64,000 nucleotides of DNA from DATLED01 sp963750255 (GCA_963750255.1 CAVVPZ010000009.1:186001-250000); one strand, 5' to 3'. Numbered from the stretch's first letter, positions 27,376 to 36,812 are shown. The notes: generated from the letters alone by a model not told the origin. A program made the numbers and translations.

Positions 27376-27615
27376 TCAGTCGGCGGGCTGAGGCGGCGCG
27401 CCAGGGGTGCCCATGTCGACCTCGGAGCCCAACCTGAGCCGGGTGGCCCGTTGCTGGGCGTCGAGATCGAAGACCACACGCTGGCCTTGACGGAGCATCC
27501 GGAAGATGGATCCGTCGAGCGCGTTGGGAGCGAGGTCGTACTCGGTGCGGTCGGTATCACGCATGAGGATGCCCTCGCGGGTTCCCGGGTCGTACGCCTT
27601 GATGACTCCCTGCAT
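27376..27615 (-). CDS. Small cold-shock-like OB-fold protein
   Basis: A 79-residue protein: MQGVIKAYDPGTREGILMRD, then DLAPNALDGSIFRMLRQGQR, then VVFDLDAQQRATRLRLGSEV. The 'G.IK.YDP..G.G.L.RD' opening and 'L.QGQRV.FD....A..' ending follow the beta pattern of cold-shock domains, but the aromatic RNP1/RNP2 RNA-binding residues are mostly missing. Nucleic-acid binding is therefore uncertain. It is divergent from thiL, with 24 bases between starts. It ends at the 48-nt element. Confidence 0.65.
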   Translation of the reverse strand: MQGVIKAYDPGTREGILMRDTDRTEYDLAPNALDGSIFRMLRQGQRVVFDLDAQQRATRLRLGSEVDMGTPGAPPQPAD

Positions 27616-27639
27616 GGTCGGAGAACTTACGCTCGGCCC

Positions 27640-28461
27640 GTGCCGACCGACGAATTCGACTTGGTTGCCGAGTTCCGTCGGCGGTTTCCCATTGTCGGTG
27701 ACGATGCGGCCGTCGTCGATCCGCCGTCGGGCCCGCTGTTGCTGTCGACCGATGCGATCGTGAGCGACGTCGACTTCGACGAGAGCGCGTCACCGCATGA
27801 GATCGGATACCGGGCCGTGCTCGTCAACGCCAGCGACATGGCGGCTATGGGCGCCCGGGCCCTCCATCTTCTGGTCACGGTCGTGGCGCCGGAGGGCACC
27901 GATGTTCTCGGGATCATGAAGGGGATCGCCGAGGCCGCCGTCGCGCACGGGTGCGTCGTCGCCGGCGGCGATCTCTCCGCCACCGGCGGCCCGCTCGTCG
28001 TCAACGTTGCCGTCACCGGCACGACGTCGGACGGGGGAGCACCGGTCTTGCGTTCCGGCGCCCGCCCCGGCGACGTCGTGTACGTCACCGGTCCACTGGG
28101 CGCGGCGGCCGCCGCCGGCTATCGACTCGGCTCTGCGTGGTGGCCCAGGGCGCGACTCGCCGAAGGCGAGGCCGCCCGGCGAGCCGGGGCGACGGCGATG
28201 ATCGACGTGTCGGACGGTTTCGCCGCCGATCTCGGCCATCTGATCGACGCCTCAAATGTCGGGGTCGTCGTCGACCATCTGCCCATCGCTCCGGGCGCGA
28301 CCGAGGCCGAAGCACTCGGCGGGGGTGACGACTACGAGTTGGTGTTCACCCTTCCCGGCGGGGTCGAGCCGCCGGCAGGCGCCATTCGGGTCGGCGCGAT
28401 CGTCGCCGATCGGGCGGCGCGGCCGTCGGCAGCGCCGGGCTGGCAGCATCGGTTCTCGTGA
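27640..28461 (+). CDS. thiL: Thiamine-monophosphate kinase
   Basis: A 273-residue ATP-dependent kinase making thiamine diphosphate from the monophosphate. It shows IVGDDAAVVDPPSGPLLLST, YRAVLVNASDMAAMGARAL, VVAGGDLSATGGPL and the PurM-fold C-terminal AMIDVSDGFAADLGHLID and GGGDDYELVFTLP. Start is GTG 27640; the frame is open far upstream, but homology begins at EFDLVAEFRR. The stop overlaps the thiD start by four bases, placing the two thiamine genes in one transcript. Confidence 0.92.
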   Translation: MPTDEFDLVAEFRRRFPIVGDDAAVVDPPSGPLLLSTDAIVSDVDFDESASPHEIGYRAVLVNASDMAAMGARALHLLVTVVAPEGTDVLGIMKGIAEAAVAHGCVVAGGDLSATGGPLVVNVAVTGTTSDGGAPVLRSGARPGDVVYVTGPLGAAAAAGYRLGSAWWPRARLAEGEAARRAGATAMIDVSDGFAADLGHLIDASNVGVVVDHLPIAPGATEAEALGGGDDYELVFTLPGGVEPPAGAIRVGAIVADRAARPSAAPGWQHRFS

Positions 28462-29258
28462 AGCCTCCCGTCGCCCTGACCATCGCCGGCTCCGACTCCG
28501 GCGGAGGCGCCGGCGTCGTCGCCGATCTCAAGACCTTCGAGGCGCTCGGAGTCTGGGGTACGACGGCGCTGGTGGCGGTGACGGCCCAGAACACCCTCGG
28601 TGTGCAGGCGTTCGCCACCCTTGACCCGGCGCTGGTGCGGGCCCAGATCGAGAGCGTCGTGACGGACATCGGCGTCGACGCGGCAAAGACGGGGATGCTG
28701 GCATCGGCGGAGATGGTGGGCGCCGTGGCCGCTGCCGTTCGCGACTTCGGGGTCGGACGTCTGGTCGTCGACCCGGTCTTCGTCTCCAAGCATGGGGACA
28801 CGCTGCTGGCCGATGACGCCGTCGGGGCCCTCCGCCTCGAACTCCTGCCCTTGGCCACCGTGGTCACGCCGAACCTGCCCGAGGCGTCAGCGTTGGTCGG
28901 CTTCGACGTCGTCGATCGGGCGTCGATGATCGAGTGCGCTCGCCAGCTTCGGGCCACCGGGGTGTCCGTCGTGTTGGTCAAGGGCGGCCACCTCGACGGC
29001 GACCAGTCGCCCGACTGCCTGCTGGCCGAGGGGACCGACGAGGTCGCGTGGCTCGAAGCGCCGCGCCTCGAGGGTCGCCACACCCACGGCACCGGGTGCG
29101 TGTTGTCCGCAGCCATCACCGCGGAGTTGGCGCGAGGGCGCTCCGCAGCCGCGGCCTGTCAGACGGCGAAACGATTCGTCAGCCAAGCCATCGCCCACGG
29201 CCTCGCGCTCGGCTCCGGGGTCGGCCCGGTGAATCCCGGATGGGCCCTCGGCCAGTGA
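28458..29258 (+). CDS. thiD: Hydroxymethylpyrimidine/phosphomethylpyrimidine kinase
   Basis: A 266-residue ribokinase-fold enzyme that phosphorylates HMP twice to supply the pyrimidine half of thiamine. Motifs are LTIAGSDSGGGAGVVADLKT, DPVFVSKHGDTLLADDAV, VVTPNLPEASALVG, VLVKGGHLDG and the ATP/anion-hole HTHGTGCVLSAAITA. Start is GTG 28458. Its last codons (GWALGQ-stop) form the first copy of a 22-base tandem repeat, so the stop codon itself is repeat-derived. It is translationally coupled to thiL. Confidence 0.92.
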   Translation: MKPPVALTIAGSDSGGGAGVVADLKTFEALGVWGTTALVAVTAQNTLGVQAFATLDPALVRAQIESVVTDIGVDAAKTGMLASAEMVGAVAAAVRDFGVGRLVVDPVFVSKHGDTLLADDAVGALRLELLPLATVVTPNLPEASALVGFDVVDRASMIECARQLRATGVSVVLVKGGHLDGDQSPDCLLAEGTDEVAWLEAPRLEGRHTHGTGCVLSAAITAELARGRSAAAACQTAKRFVSQAIAHGLALGSGVGPVNPGWALGQ

Positions 29259-29302
29259 CGGATGGGCCCTCGGCCAGTGACGGATGGGCCCTCGGCCAGT
29301 GA
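29237..29302 (+). repeat. Three tandem copies of a 22-bp unit at the thiD 3' end
   Basis: CGGATGGGCCCTCGGCCAGTGA occurs head-to-tail at 29237-29258, 29259-29280 and 29281-29302 without a mismatch, followed by a broken fourth copy (CGGATGGCCGG). The unit contains GGGCCC and the thiD stop TGA. Perfect identity suggests recent slippage duplication. It is not CRISPR-like, as there are no spacers. Confidence 0.9.
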
Positions 29303-29416
29303 CGGATGGCCGGGTGCGTCCTTCTCGCCCGATATGGCGACTTCGTGCATGGCTGGGGGCAGCGCGTCGGGGGCGGCGGGGTACGGTCGCTCTCGAGTGC
29401 GAGGAGAGTGACATAC

Positions 29417-30550
29417 GTGGGAAGTCGGCGATCGGCGGCAGAGGCCGAGGAATTCGTCGCCCCTCGGATTCGGCTGGGTTCGCCGGGAGTCGATGACGCT
29501 CGGGAGGCACCCGTCTCCACCGCCGCCCGCCTCGCGGCCCTTGGGGTGGGCCAGGGCCGAGCCACTGCGCCGGGCGTGCTGGCCTTGCAACGCCTGGTCG
29601 GAAACCAGCGCACGGCGACGGCCCTCCAGCGCGAGTCCGACGATGGAGAGGCTGACGGGTCAGTGCTCCCGGCGAAGGCCGGCGCCCGCCGCGGGTGGGG
29701 CGCCATGCGCGGCCTCGTCGACGAGTCCCGCCAATTCAACAAGCCGAGAAAGCTGGGTCCGTCGTTTCGGATGAACGTCAAGGTCGCGGCCGAACTCGGT
29801 CCCGAGCGTGCCGCCAAGCTTCGCCAGATGATCGACGATCGCAACCATCGACAGGAGAAGACGACGTCGGCCGGTGGTGCCTTTCTCGCCAGCCAGGTCA
29901 ATTCGAAGGAGAAGATCGGCTCCTCGGCGGCGTACACGACGCCCGAGGAGCGCGAGGGGCACCTGGGCGAGTTCTTCAAGGGCGCCCACGCCTTCGTCTC
30001 GAACGACGCCTACCTCAAGATCCGCGGGTTGCACATGACCGAGGCCAACTTCAACGCCATGGGCGCGGGATCCAACTTCGTGGCGCCCTTGTCCGACGCC
30101 GACAACCTCGTGAAGGAGGCGGGCGCCGTGGCGGGTCGCGGCCTCTTCCACCTGGAGCACAAGCTCGGCATCCCGAAGCTGTCGTGGGTCAACCAGTGCA
30201 AGACCGCGGACTATGGCATTTGGCGTTTCAAGATCCTCAAGCCACAGGCCCTCAACCTCCGGATCCCGTCCGGCAGCGAGTACGGGGCGTATGGCTCGTG
30301 GGTCGACCGAACCGGTGCTGCGCATCGCGGAGAATGGCGTCCGGGCGGCAAAACGCTGGGCGGAGCGAAGGAGGCCGTCATCGACCAGATCGGTGTCGGC
30401 AAGTACGGCGAGTCGGGCGAGAAGGCGGGCGAGGCCACGAGGACGAAGCTGGCCGAGCTCGAGCGCGACGGGGTGATGAAGATCGAGCTCGACACGTCGA
30501 TGGCGGCCAACACCAAGCGGGTGGTCGAGGAGACGGACACCGCCCGCTGA
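29417..30550 (+). CDS. Unknown protein with an eCIS-cargo-like N-terminal leader
   Basis: A 377-residue protein. Residues ~52-72 read APGVLALQRLVGNQRTATAL then QRE. The 'LQR..GN.......LQRE' form is the leader I associate with DUF4157 and other cargo of actinobacterial extracellular contractile injection systems. The rest, including FLASQVNSKEKIGSSAAYTT, LSDADNLVKEAGAVAGRGLF and EWRPGGKTLGGAKEAVIDQI, is not recognised. There is no signal peptide or membrane helix. The start is GTG 29417 with GAGGAG 10 bases upstream; GTG 29408 is in frame but sits only one base behind that site. No sheath, tube or baseplate gene is in the window. An effector role is inference from the leader alone. Confidence 0.6.
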   Translation: MGSRRSAAEAEEFVAPRIRLGSPGVDDAREAPVSTAARLAALGVGQGRATAPGVLALQRLVGNQRTATALQRESDDGEADGSVLPAKAGARRGWGAMRGLVDESRQFNKPRKLGPSFRMNVKVAAELGPERAAKLRQMIDDRNHRQEKTTSAGGAFLASQVNSKEKIGSSAAYTTPEEREGHLGEFFKGAHAFVSNDAYLKIRGLHMTEANFNAMGAGSNFVAPLSDADNLVKEAGAVAGRGLFHLEHKLGIPKLSWVNQCKTADYGIWRFKILKPQALNLRIPSGSEYGAYGSWVDRTGAAHRGEWRPGGKTLGGAKEAVIDQIGVGKYGESGEKAGEATRTKLAELERDGVMKIELDTSMAANTKRVVEETDTAR

Positions 30551-30589
30551 CGCCTTTGGAACGCGACGAGGGCGGGTCGAAACGCGACG

Positions 30590-30612
30590 AGGGCGGGCCG
30601 GTGGCCCGCCCT
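30590..30612. terminator. Bidirectional-type hairpin between convergent genes
   Basis: AGGGCGGGCC, loop GGT, then GGCCCGCCCT: a perfect 10-bp stem lying between the stop of the leader-bearing gene (30550) and the stop of rpmB (30638). It is preceded by two direct copies of AACGCGACGAGGGCGGG (30560-30576 and 30581-30597), the second forming the left arm. No T tract. Its position between converging genes supports termination in both directions. Confidence 0.65.
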
Positions 30613-30637
30613 GTGCGACCTCACCTCGCCAAGTGGA

Positions 30638-30832
30638 TCAGCTGACCCGCTTCACGACCTTGCCGGCCTTGAGGCACGACGTGCACACGTTGACGCGCTT
30701 GGGGGAGCCGTTGACCACGGCTCGGATGCGCTGGATGTTGGGATTCCAACGTCGCTTGGTGCGACGATGGCTGTGACTGATGCTCATGCCGAAGGAGGGA
30801 TGCTTGCCGCATACCTCACAAACCGAAGCCAT
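30638..30832 (-). CDS. rpmB: 50S ribosomal protein L28
   Basis: A 64-residue L28 beginning MASVCEVCGKHPSFGMSISH with SHRRTKRRWNPNIQRIRAVV and NVCTSCLKAGKVVKRVS. Both Cys pairs (CEVC and CTSC) are present, so this is the zinc-binding form. The ATG at 30832 is preferred over an in-frame start three codons earlier. It is divergent from the DAK2-domain gene, the usual rpmB/yloV neighbourhood. Confidence 0.95.
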   Translation of the reverse strand: MASVCEVCGKHPSFGMSISHSHRRTKRRWNPNIQRIRAVVNGSPKRVNVCTSCLKAGKVVKRVS

Positions 30833-30887
30833 GACGCGCACCTCTGACGAAGGGACCTACGGGGGGACCTGGCAAGGTTAGCATCCG

Positions 30888-32529
30888 ATGGACATGAACA
30901 CCCTCGAGCGCCTCGACGCCGACGCACTCAAAGCCGTCGTTGTTGGGTATCGAGACGCTCTTCGAGACCACCAAGAAGCCCTCAACCGGCTCAACGTCTA
31001 CCCCGTTCCCGACGGCGACACGGGCACCAACATGGCTCTCACGCTCGAGTCGGTGGTGGCGGAGATCGCCGACGCCGATGGCCTCGGAGCGATTTGCAAA
31101 GCCATCAGCCACGGCTCCTTGATGGGGGCGCGGGGCAACTCCGGCGTGATCCTGTAGCCAGATCCTTCGGGGCATCGCTGTCGGCGTTCGAGTCCGGCGG
31201 CGCGGGGGACGGCACAACGCTGGCGGCAGCGTTGTCCGGAGCGGCGGCGGCGGCGTACGGCGCAGTGATGCGCCCCGTCGAGGGCACGATCCTCACCGTG
31301 GCCAAAGCGGCCGGCGACGCGGCCACGTCGGTCGGCGGCGGCCTCCTCGCCGTGCTCGAGGCCGCTCAGGCCGCCGGCGCCGATGCGCTGGCTCGCACAC
31401 CCGACCTGCTGCCGGTCCTCAAGCAGGCCGGCGTCGTCGACGCCGGCGGCGCCGGCTACCTGCTGCTCCTCGACGTGCTCCTCTCCGTCGTCGACGGTCG
31501 AGCCGTGCCGAGCCCGCCAGCACCATCGGGTGCTGCGCCCGAGATCGCCGCCGAGGTCGCCGAGGCCCACACCGCTGACGTCGCCGGCCTCCGGTACGAG
31601 GTCATGTACTTCCTCGAGGCCCCTGACGAGACGATCCCGTCGTTCAAGGAAGTGTGGGCGTCGATCGGCGATTCGATCGTCGTGGTCGGCGGCGACGGTA
31701 TCTGGAACTGTCACATCCACACCGACGACATCGGCGCCTCCATCGAGGCTGCCCTCGACTGTGGCCGACCCAAACGCATCCGCGTCACCGACCTCCTCGA
31801 GCAGGTCGAGGAGGAGCGCTGGGTCCGCGACGCCGCCGACTCTGTCGACGAGCCTCCGCTCACCGAGCCGGTGCCGTGCGCCGTCGTCGCCGTGGCCACG
31901 GGCGAGGGCATTCGGCGCATCTTCCGCTCGATGGGGGTGCAGCAGATGGTCGCGGGCGGCCAGTCGATGAACCCCTCGACGGCCCAGATCCTCGAGGCGG
32001 TCGAGGCGGCCCCGGCCAACGAGGTCGTCATCCTGCCGAACAACAAGAACATCATCCCCGTGGCCGAGCAGGTCGCTCCGCTCACGTCCAAGTCGGTGCG
32101 CGTCGTGCGCACGACCGGCGTCGCCGAGGGTTTCGGCGCCCTGCTCGGGTACGACCCGCAGGCCACCGTCGACGAGAACGGCACGCGGCGATGACCGAGG
32201 CTGCCGATCGGGTGGTGAGCGGTGAGGTGACGCGGGCGGTGCGCGACTCGACCACCGATGCGGGTCCCGTCAAGGAGGGCGACTTCCTCGGTCTCACCGG
32301 CGGCAAGATCACGGTGGTCAGGACTTCGTTGCCGGAAGCGGCGGCCGCTCTGCTCGACAGCCTCGCCGGCGCCGACGTCGAGATCGTCACGATCATCGAG
32401 GGCGAGGGAGCATCCGCAGCGGTGACCCGGCAGCTCACCGAGTGGCTCGCCGACCGGCATCCTGACGCCGTCGCTGAGATCCACCACGGCGGTCAGCCGC
32501 TGTACCCGTACCTCTTCAGCGTCGAGTAG
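30888..32529 (+). CDS. fakA: DAK2-domain protein, fatty acid kinase FakA/YloV family; two frame breaks
   Basis: About 546 residues. The ATP-binding DAK2 part opens LNRLNVYPVPDGDTGTNMAL and SLMGARGNSGVIL. A surplus T at 31155 creates a false TAG; removing it gives the expected ILSQILRG. The middle continues RPVEGTILTVAKAAGDAA, VDAGGAGYLLLLDVLL and a DAK1-like C-domain with ILPNNKNIIPVAEQVAPL. A second break near 32180 leads to MTEAADRVVSGEVTRAVRDS and the end. In Firmicutes FakA phosphorylates fatty acids bound to FakB. It sits between rpmB and recG as in many genomes. No fakB (DegV-like) is present here. Confidence 0.87.
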
Positions 32530-32536
32530 CGCGTTC

Positions 32537-34668
32537 GTGCCGGGCCGGACGCTGCCGTCGTTGAAGCAGATCCCCGTCACGAAGGTAGCCGGCGTGGGCG
32601 ACAAGAAGGCCGAGGCGCTGGCCAACTTCGATCCACCGATCGAGAGCGTGTTCGACCTCGTCACCCATTACCCCCGTCGTTATCTCGACCGCACCAACCA
32701 GGCGAAGATCAAAGACCTCCGGGTGGGCGAGGAGGCGATGGTCCTGGCCAAGGTGAAGCGCAACTCGTCCCGCCGCACTCGTCAGGGTCGGGCCCTCGTG
32801 GAGGTTGACCTCTTCGACGGATCGAGCTACCTCAAGTGCACGTTCTTCAACCAAGGATGGCGGGGCAAGCAACTCCCTGTCGGGACCGAGGCCGTGTTCT
32901 TCGGGAAGGTCGACCTCTACCAAGGCCGCCGGCAGATGACGAATCCCGTCGTCGACTTGGTTGGCGACCGCACCGGCCGCATTGTGCCGATCTATCCGCA
33001 GTCGGAGAAGGCGGGCCTGACCACGTGGGACCTCGGCACGGCGGTCGAGCAGGCCGTCGTCCGCCTTGGCGAACTCGGTGGGGTGCTCGACCCACTCGAT
33101 GACACGTGGCGAGACGAACTCGCGGTCATCGACCGCGATCGGGCGCTCCGTCAGATCCATCTGCCCGACTCGATGGACGACGCGCAAGACGCCCGCCGCC
33201 GGCTCGCGCTCGACGAATTGCTCCGACTCCAGCTCACCCTCGTCATGCGTAAGCGAGCCTTCGAGCGGGAAGCGGGGGGCATCCGTCACAAGGTCGACGG
33301 CCCCCTGGTCAAGGCGTTCCACGACCTCCTGCCCTTCGCGCTCACGAATGCGCAGCGCCGGGCCATCGCGGAGATCGGGCACGACCTCGCCGGTCCCCAC
33401 CCGATGCACCGGTTGCTCCAGGGCGACGTCGGATCGGGCAAGACGTTGGTTGCCGTCGAGCGCGCTGCTGGTGGCGGTCGACGGTGGTTTCCAAGGCGCG
33501 CTCATGGCGCCGACCGAGGTGCTGGCCGAGCAGCACTACCTCGGCATCCATCAGCTCCTCGACGGGCTCGAAGTGCCAGACCGGGGCGACTCGCTCTTTC
33601 CGGCAGCGCCCGTTGCGGGTCGAGTTGCTCACCAACCGGACGACGGCCGGCGAGCGGACCCGACTCCACGCCGGCCTCGCGACCGGTGAGGTCGACATCC
33701 TCATCGGGACCCACGCCCTGCTCACCGAGTCGGTGGAGTTCCAGCACCTCGGCGTCATCGTCATCGACGAGCAGCACCGCTTCGGGGTCGAGCAGCGGGC
33801 CGCGCTGCGGGGCAAGGGCGACGATCCCGACGTGCTCGTCATGACCGCCACGCCCATTCCAAGGACCGCGGCGATGACGGTCTACGGCGACCTCGACATG
33901 TCCGTTCTCGATGAACTCCCGCCCGGCCGCACACCGATCGAGACGACCTGGGCACGAGGAGCCGTCGACGAGCCGGCGGCGTGGGATTGCGTGCGGCGCG
34001 AGGTGGGGGCAGGGCATCAGGCCTACGTGGTGTGCCCGTTGATCGACGAGTCGGAGAAGATCGAGGCGAGGTCGGCCGAGGAGGAGTTCGAGCGGCTGCG
34101 ACGGACCGAACTGCGAGGGCTCCGGCTGGCCCTGCTCCACGGCCGCGTCCCGGCCAAGGAGAAAGAGGCGGCGATGACCGCCTTCCGCAACGGCGACCTC
34201 GACGTCTTGGTGGCAACCACCGTGATCGAGGTCGGGGTCGACGTGCCCAACGCGACCGTGATGGTCATCGAAGACGCCGAACGCTTCGGGATCGCCCAGC
34301 TCCACCAACTTCGGGGTCGCGTCGGGCGAGGAGCGGCGGTGAGCTACTGCTATCTCCTCGGCGAGGGCGCCACCCCCGACGGAGAGGCACGGTTGTCGGC
34401 TCTCGAACGTTCGACCGACGGGTTCGAGTTGGCCGAAGTCGACCTCGAACTCCGCGGTGAGGGCACGATCCTCGGCACCAGGCAGAAAGGCCGGTCCGAC
34501 CTCAAGCTGGCCAGCCTCCGGCGCGACAAGGACCTCGTGCTCGAGGCCCGCCGGGTCGCCTTCGCCATCACCGAGACCGACCCGTTCCTGGCCGCCAACA
34601 CCCTGCTGCGCGACGAGGTCAGCGACCTCCTCGAACCCGAAGAAGCCGCCTTTCTCTTCAAGAGCTGA
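32537..34668 (+). CDS. recG: ATP-dependent DNA helicase RecG; two frame breaks
   Basis: About 710 residues. The N-terminal wedge domain has VAGVGDKKAEALANFDPPIE and FDLVTHYPRRYLDRTNQ. Motif I is LLQGDVGSGKTLVAV. A surplus base near 33461 shifts the frame to MAPTEVLAEQHYLGIHQLL, and a run of three T at 33597-33599 shifts it again to RVELLTNRTTAGER. It continues VIVIDEQHRFGVEQRAAL (DEQH box), MTATPIPRTAAMTVYGDLDM, TTVIEVGVDVPNATVMVIED and QLHQLRGRVGRGA. It reverses stalled forks and branch-migrates junctions. Start GTG 32537. Confidence 0.93.
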
Positions 34669-34792
34669 CCTCCCACCGCCGTTTGGGCGCGTTTGTGCGC
34701 TTGCCCCACACTCATGCGCAGAACGGGGCCGGCGTTGGCGAACCGGGAGCAATGACTTCGTGCTCGGGCCATCCAGCAGTGAGGATGTGTGG

Positions 34793-35563
34793 GTGGACAT
34801 CGCCGGCGTGGTGCTCGCCGCCGGATTCGGCACCAGGCTTCGACCGTTGACGGATCTCTTCCCCAAGGCGCTGTGTCCGGTTGGCAACGTGGCGCTGGTC
34901 GACCTCGCGCTCGACCGTCTCGCTGATGTCGGAGTGGCTGACCTCGCCGTCAACGTCCATCACGGCCGCGACCAGATGTTCACCCACTTGGCCGGCCGTC
35001 AGGTGCACGTCTCGGTCGAAGAACCCGAGGTGTTGGGCACCGCCGGGGCACTCGGCCAACTCCGCCGCTGGCTCGATGATCGGCCCGCCGTCGTCCACAA
35101 CGCCGATGCCTGGTTCGATGCCGACCTCCGATCCTTCGTCGCCGACTGGGACGGCGAGCGGATTCGTCTGCTGGCCGTGCCCGTTCGCGACGGCGTCGCT
35201 CCCGACTTCGACGGCTGCACGTTCGCCGGCGTGAGTGCGATGCCGGCCGGGGTGCTGAGCGCATTGCGCCCCGAACCGAGCGGTCTCTGGGAGGTGAGCT
35301 GGCGCCTCGCCATGGACGAGGGGCGGATCGAGGTCGTCGTCCACGACGGCGAGTGGTACGACACCGGCACCCCAGCCGACTATCTCTCCGCCAACCTTGC
35401 CGCCGCCGGGGGATGCAGCGTGGTGGCCGCCGACGCCATCGTCGAGCCCGGAGCGGTGGTCGAACGCTGCGTGGTGTGGTCGGGCGCCAGGGTCCAGGCG
35501 GGCGAGCACCTCGTCGAGCAGATCCGCGCCCCGGGCCCGATCACCGTGGACGGTCGTCGGTGA
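34793..35563 (+). CDS. Sugar-1-phosphate nucleotidyltransferase (MurU/HddC-like)
   Basis: A 256-residue NTP transferase. The nucleotide loop is VVLAAGFGTRLRPLTD followed by FPKALCPVGN, with LGTAGALGQLRRWL and NADAWFDADL (metal Asp) downstream. It joins a sugar-1-phosphate to an NTP to form an NDP-sugar. Proteins of this size and motif order include MurNAc-1-phosphate uridylyltransferase and heptose-phosphate guanylyltransferase. The start GTG 34793 has GAGG eight bases upstream; GTG 34787 is too close. Its stop overlaps the Nudix start (GTGA). The 124 bases before it hold no gene. Confidence 0.82.
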   Translation: MDIAGVVLAAGFGTRLRPLTDLFPKALCPVGNVALVDLALDRLADVGVADLAVNVHHGRDQMFTHLAGRQVHVSVEEPEVLGTAGALGQLRRWLDDRPAVVHNADAWFDADLRSFVADWDGERIRLLAVPVRDGVAPDFDGCTFAGVSAMPAGVLSALRPEPSGLWEVSWRLAMDEGRIEVVVHDGEWYDTGTPADYLSANLAAAGGCSVVAADAIVEPGAVVERCVVWSGARVQAGEHLVEQIRAPGPITVDGRR

Positions 35564-36030
35564 ACGTCGGGGTGCTACGCGTCGCCGACCGCGTCCGTCG
35601 CGTCGTGTGGCGGGTTTTTGGACCACGAACGGTCGGGATCCGCGGACTCGTCGCCGACAAACAGGGCCAGGTCCTGCTGGTTCGCCACTCGTACGGGGCC
35701 CCGACCTGGCACCTTCCCGGCGGCGGCGTGAAGCGCCGCGAGTCGCTGCTCGCCGCGCTCGAACGTGAGCTGAGAGAGGAGGTCGGGGTCGTCGTCACCG
35801 GGCCGGTTCGGCTCCTGGGCGTGTATTCGAACTTGAGCGAAGGCAAGAGCGATCACGTCACCGTGATGGTCGTCGAGCACTGGCAGCGCCGGGATGCCAG
35901 TGGGGGAGACGCGGAGATCAGCGCGGCTCGGTTCTTCGCCCCGGCAGCCCTCCCGGAGGCCACATCGCCTGGTTCGCGGCGACACGTCGAGGAATGGGCG
36001 AAAGGGGCGGTTCCGGGCTTCACGTGGTGA
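35560..36030 (+). CDS. Nudix hydrolase
   Basis: A 156-residue protein with a complete Nudix box: GGGVKRRESLLAALERELRE continuing EVGV, matching Gx5Ex7REUxEExGU. Around it are LVRHSYGAPTWHLPGGG and a C-terminal extension. It hydrolyses a nucleoside diphosphate linked to another moiety; the short, basic N-terminus (RVRRVVWRVFG) is unusual but may be a start artefact. Start GTG 35560 overlaps the nucleotidyltransferase stop, so the two are probably cotranscribed. Confidence 0.88.
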   Translation: MNVGVLRVADRVRRVVWRVFGPRTVGIRGLVADKQGQVLLVRHSYGAPTWHLPGGGVKRRESLLAALERELREEVGVVVTGPVRLLGVYSNLSEGKSDHVTVMVVEHWQRRDASGGDAEISAARFFAPAALPEATSPGSRRHVEEWAKGAVPGFTW

Positions 36031-36052
36031 TCGCGGCTACGGTCCGCGGGTA

Positions 36053-36799
36053 GTGACTGGCGAAGCCCTCGTCGTTCTCGACGGCGTCAACAAGTGGTTT
36101 GGCGCGCTCCACGTACTTCGCGACATCAACCTCAGTGTCGACAAGGGCGAGGTCGTCGTGGTCATCGGACCCTCGGGTTCGGGCAAGTCGACGTTGTGCC
36201 GCACCATCAACCGCCTCGAGCCCATCCAGCAGGGCACGATCACCATCGACGGCACGGCACTTCCGGAGGAAGGCCGGGCGTTGGCCCGTCTCCGCGCCGA
36301 CGTCGGGATGGTCTTCCAGTCGTTCAACCTCTTCGCCCACAAGTCGATTCTCGACAACGTCACCCTCGGGCCGGTCAAGGTCCGCAAGCAATCCAAGGCC
36401 GAAGCCGAGGCACAGGCGATGCGCCTCCTCGAGCGGGTCGGCATCGCCGACAAAGCCAAGAGCCAGCCAGCCGAATTGTCGGGCGGCCAACAACAGCGTG
36501 CCGCCATCGCCCGAGCCCTGGCCATGGACCCAAAAGTCATGCTCTTCGACGAGCCGACGTCGGCCCTCGATCCCGAGATGATCAAAGAAGTGCTCGACGT
36601 GATGCTCGAACTGGCGGAGGAAGACGGCACCACCATGATCGTGGTCACCCACGAGATGGGGTTTGCCCGATCGGCAGCCCGGCGGGTCGTGTTCATGGAC
36701 GAGGGCGCCATCGTCGAGATCTCGCCCCCCCAGACGTTCTTCTCCAACCCCGAGAGCGATCGCGCCCGCGATTTTCTCTCCAAGATCCTTGCCCACTGA
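36053..36799 (+). CDS. gluA: Polar amino acid ABC transporter, ATP-binding protein (GluA/GlnQ-like)
   Basis: A 248-residue ABC ATPase. Walker A is GPSGSGKST, the Q-loop is FQSFNLFAHKSILDNVTL, the signature is LSGGQQQRAAIARALAMDPK, Walker B is VMLFDEPTSALDPE, and the H-loop is VTHEMGFARSAARRVVFMDE. The 'NLF.H....N' and 'LDPE' details are typical of glutamate/glutamine importers. Start is GTG 36053; upstream in-frame sequence belongs to the Nudix region. It leads a four-gene importer set (ATPase, binding protein, two permeases). Confidence 0.9.
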   Translation: MTGEALVVLDGVNKWFGALHVLRDINLSVDKGEVVVVIGPSGSGKSTLCRTINRLEPIQQGTITIDGTALPEEGRALARLRADVGMVFQSFNLFAHKSILDNVTLGPVKVRKQSKAEAEAQAMRLLERVGIADKAKSQPAELSGGQQQRAAIARALAMDPKVMLFDEPTSALDPEMIKEVLDVMLELAEEDGTTMIVVTHEMGFARSAARRVVFMDEGAIVEISPPQTFFSNPESDRARDFLSKILAH

Positions 36800-36812
36800 A
36801 AGGAAACTGCAC

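Noticed and set aside
29237..29302. Tandem repeats considered as a CRISPR array
   Set aside because: The units are directly adjacent with no spacers, the first overlaps a coding end, and no cas gene is present.
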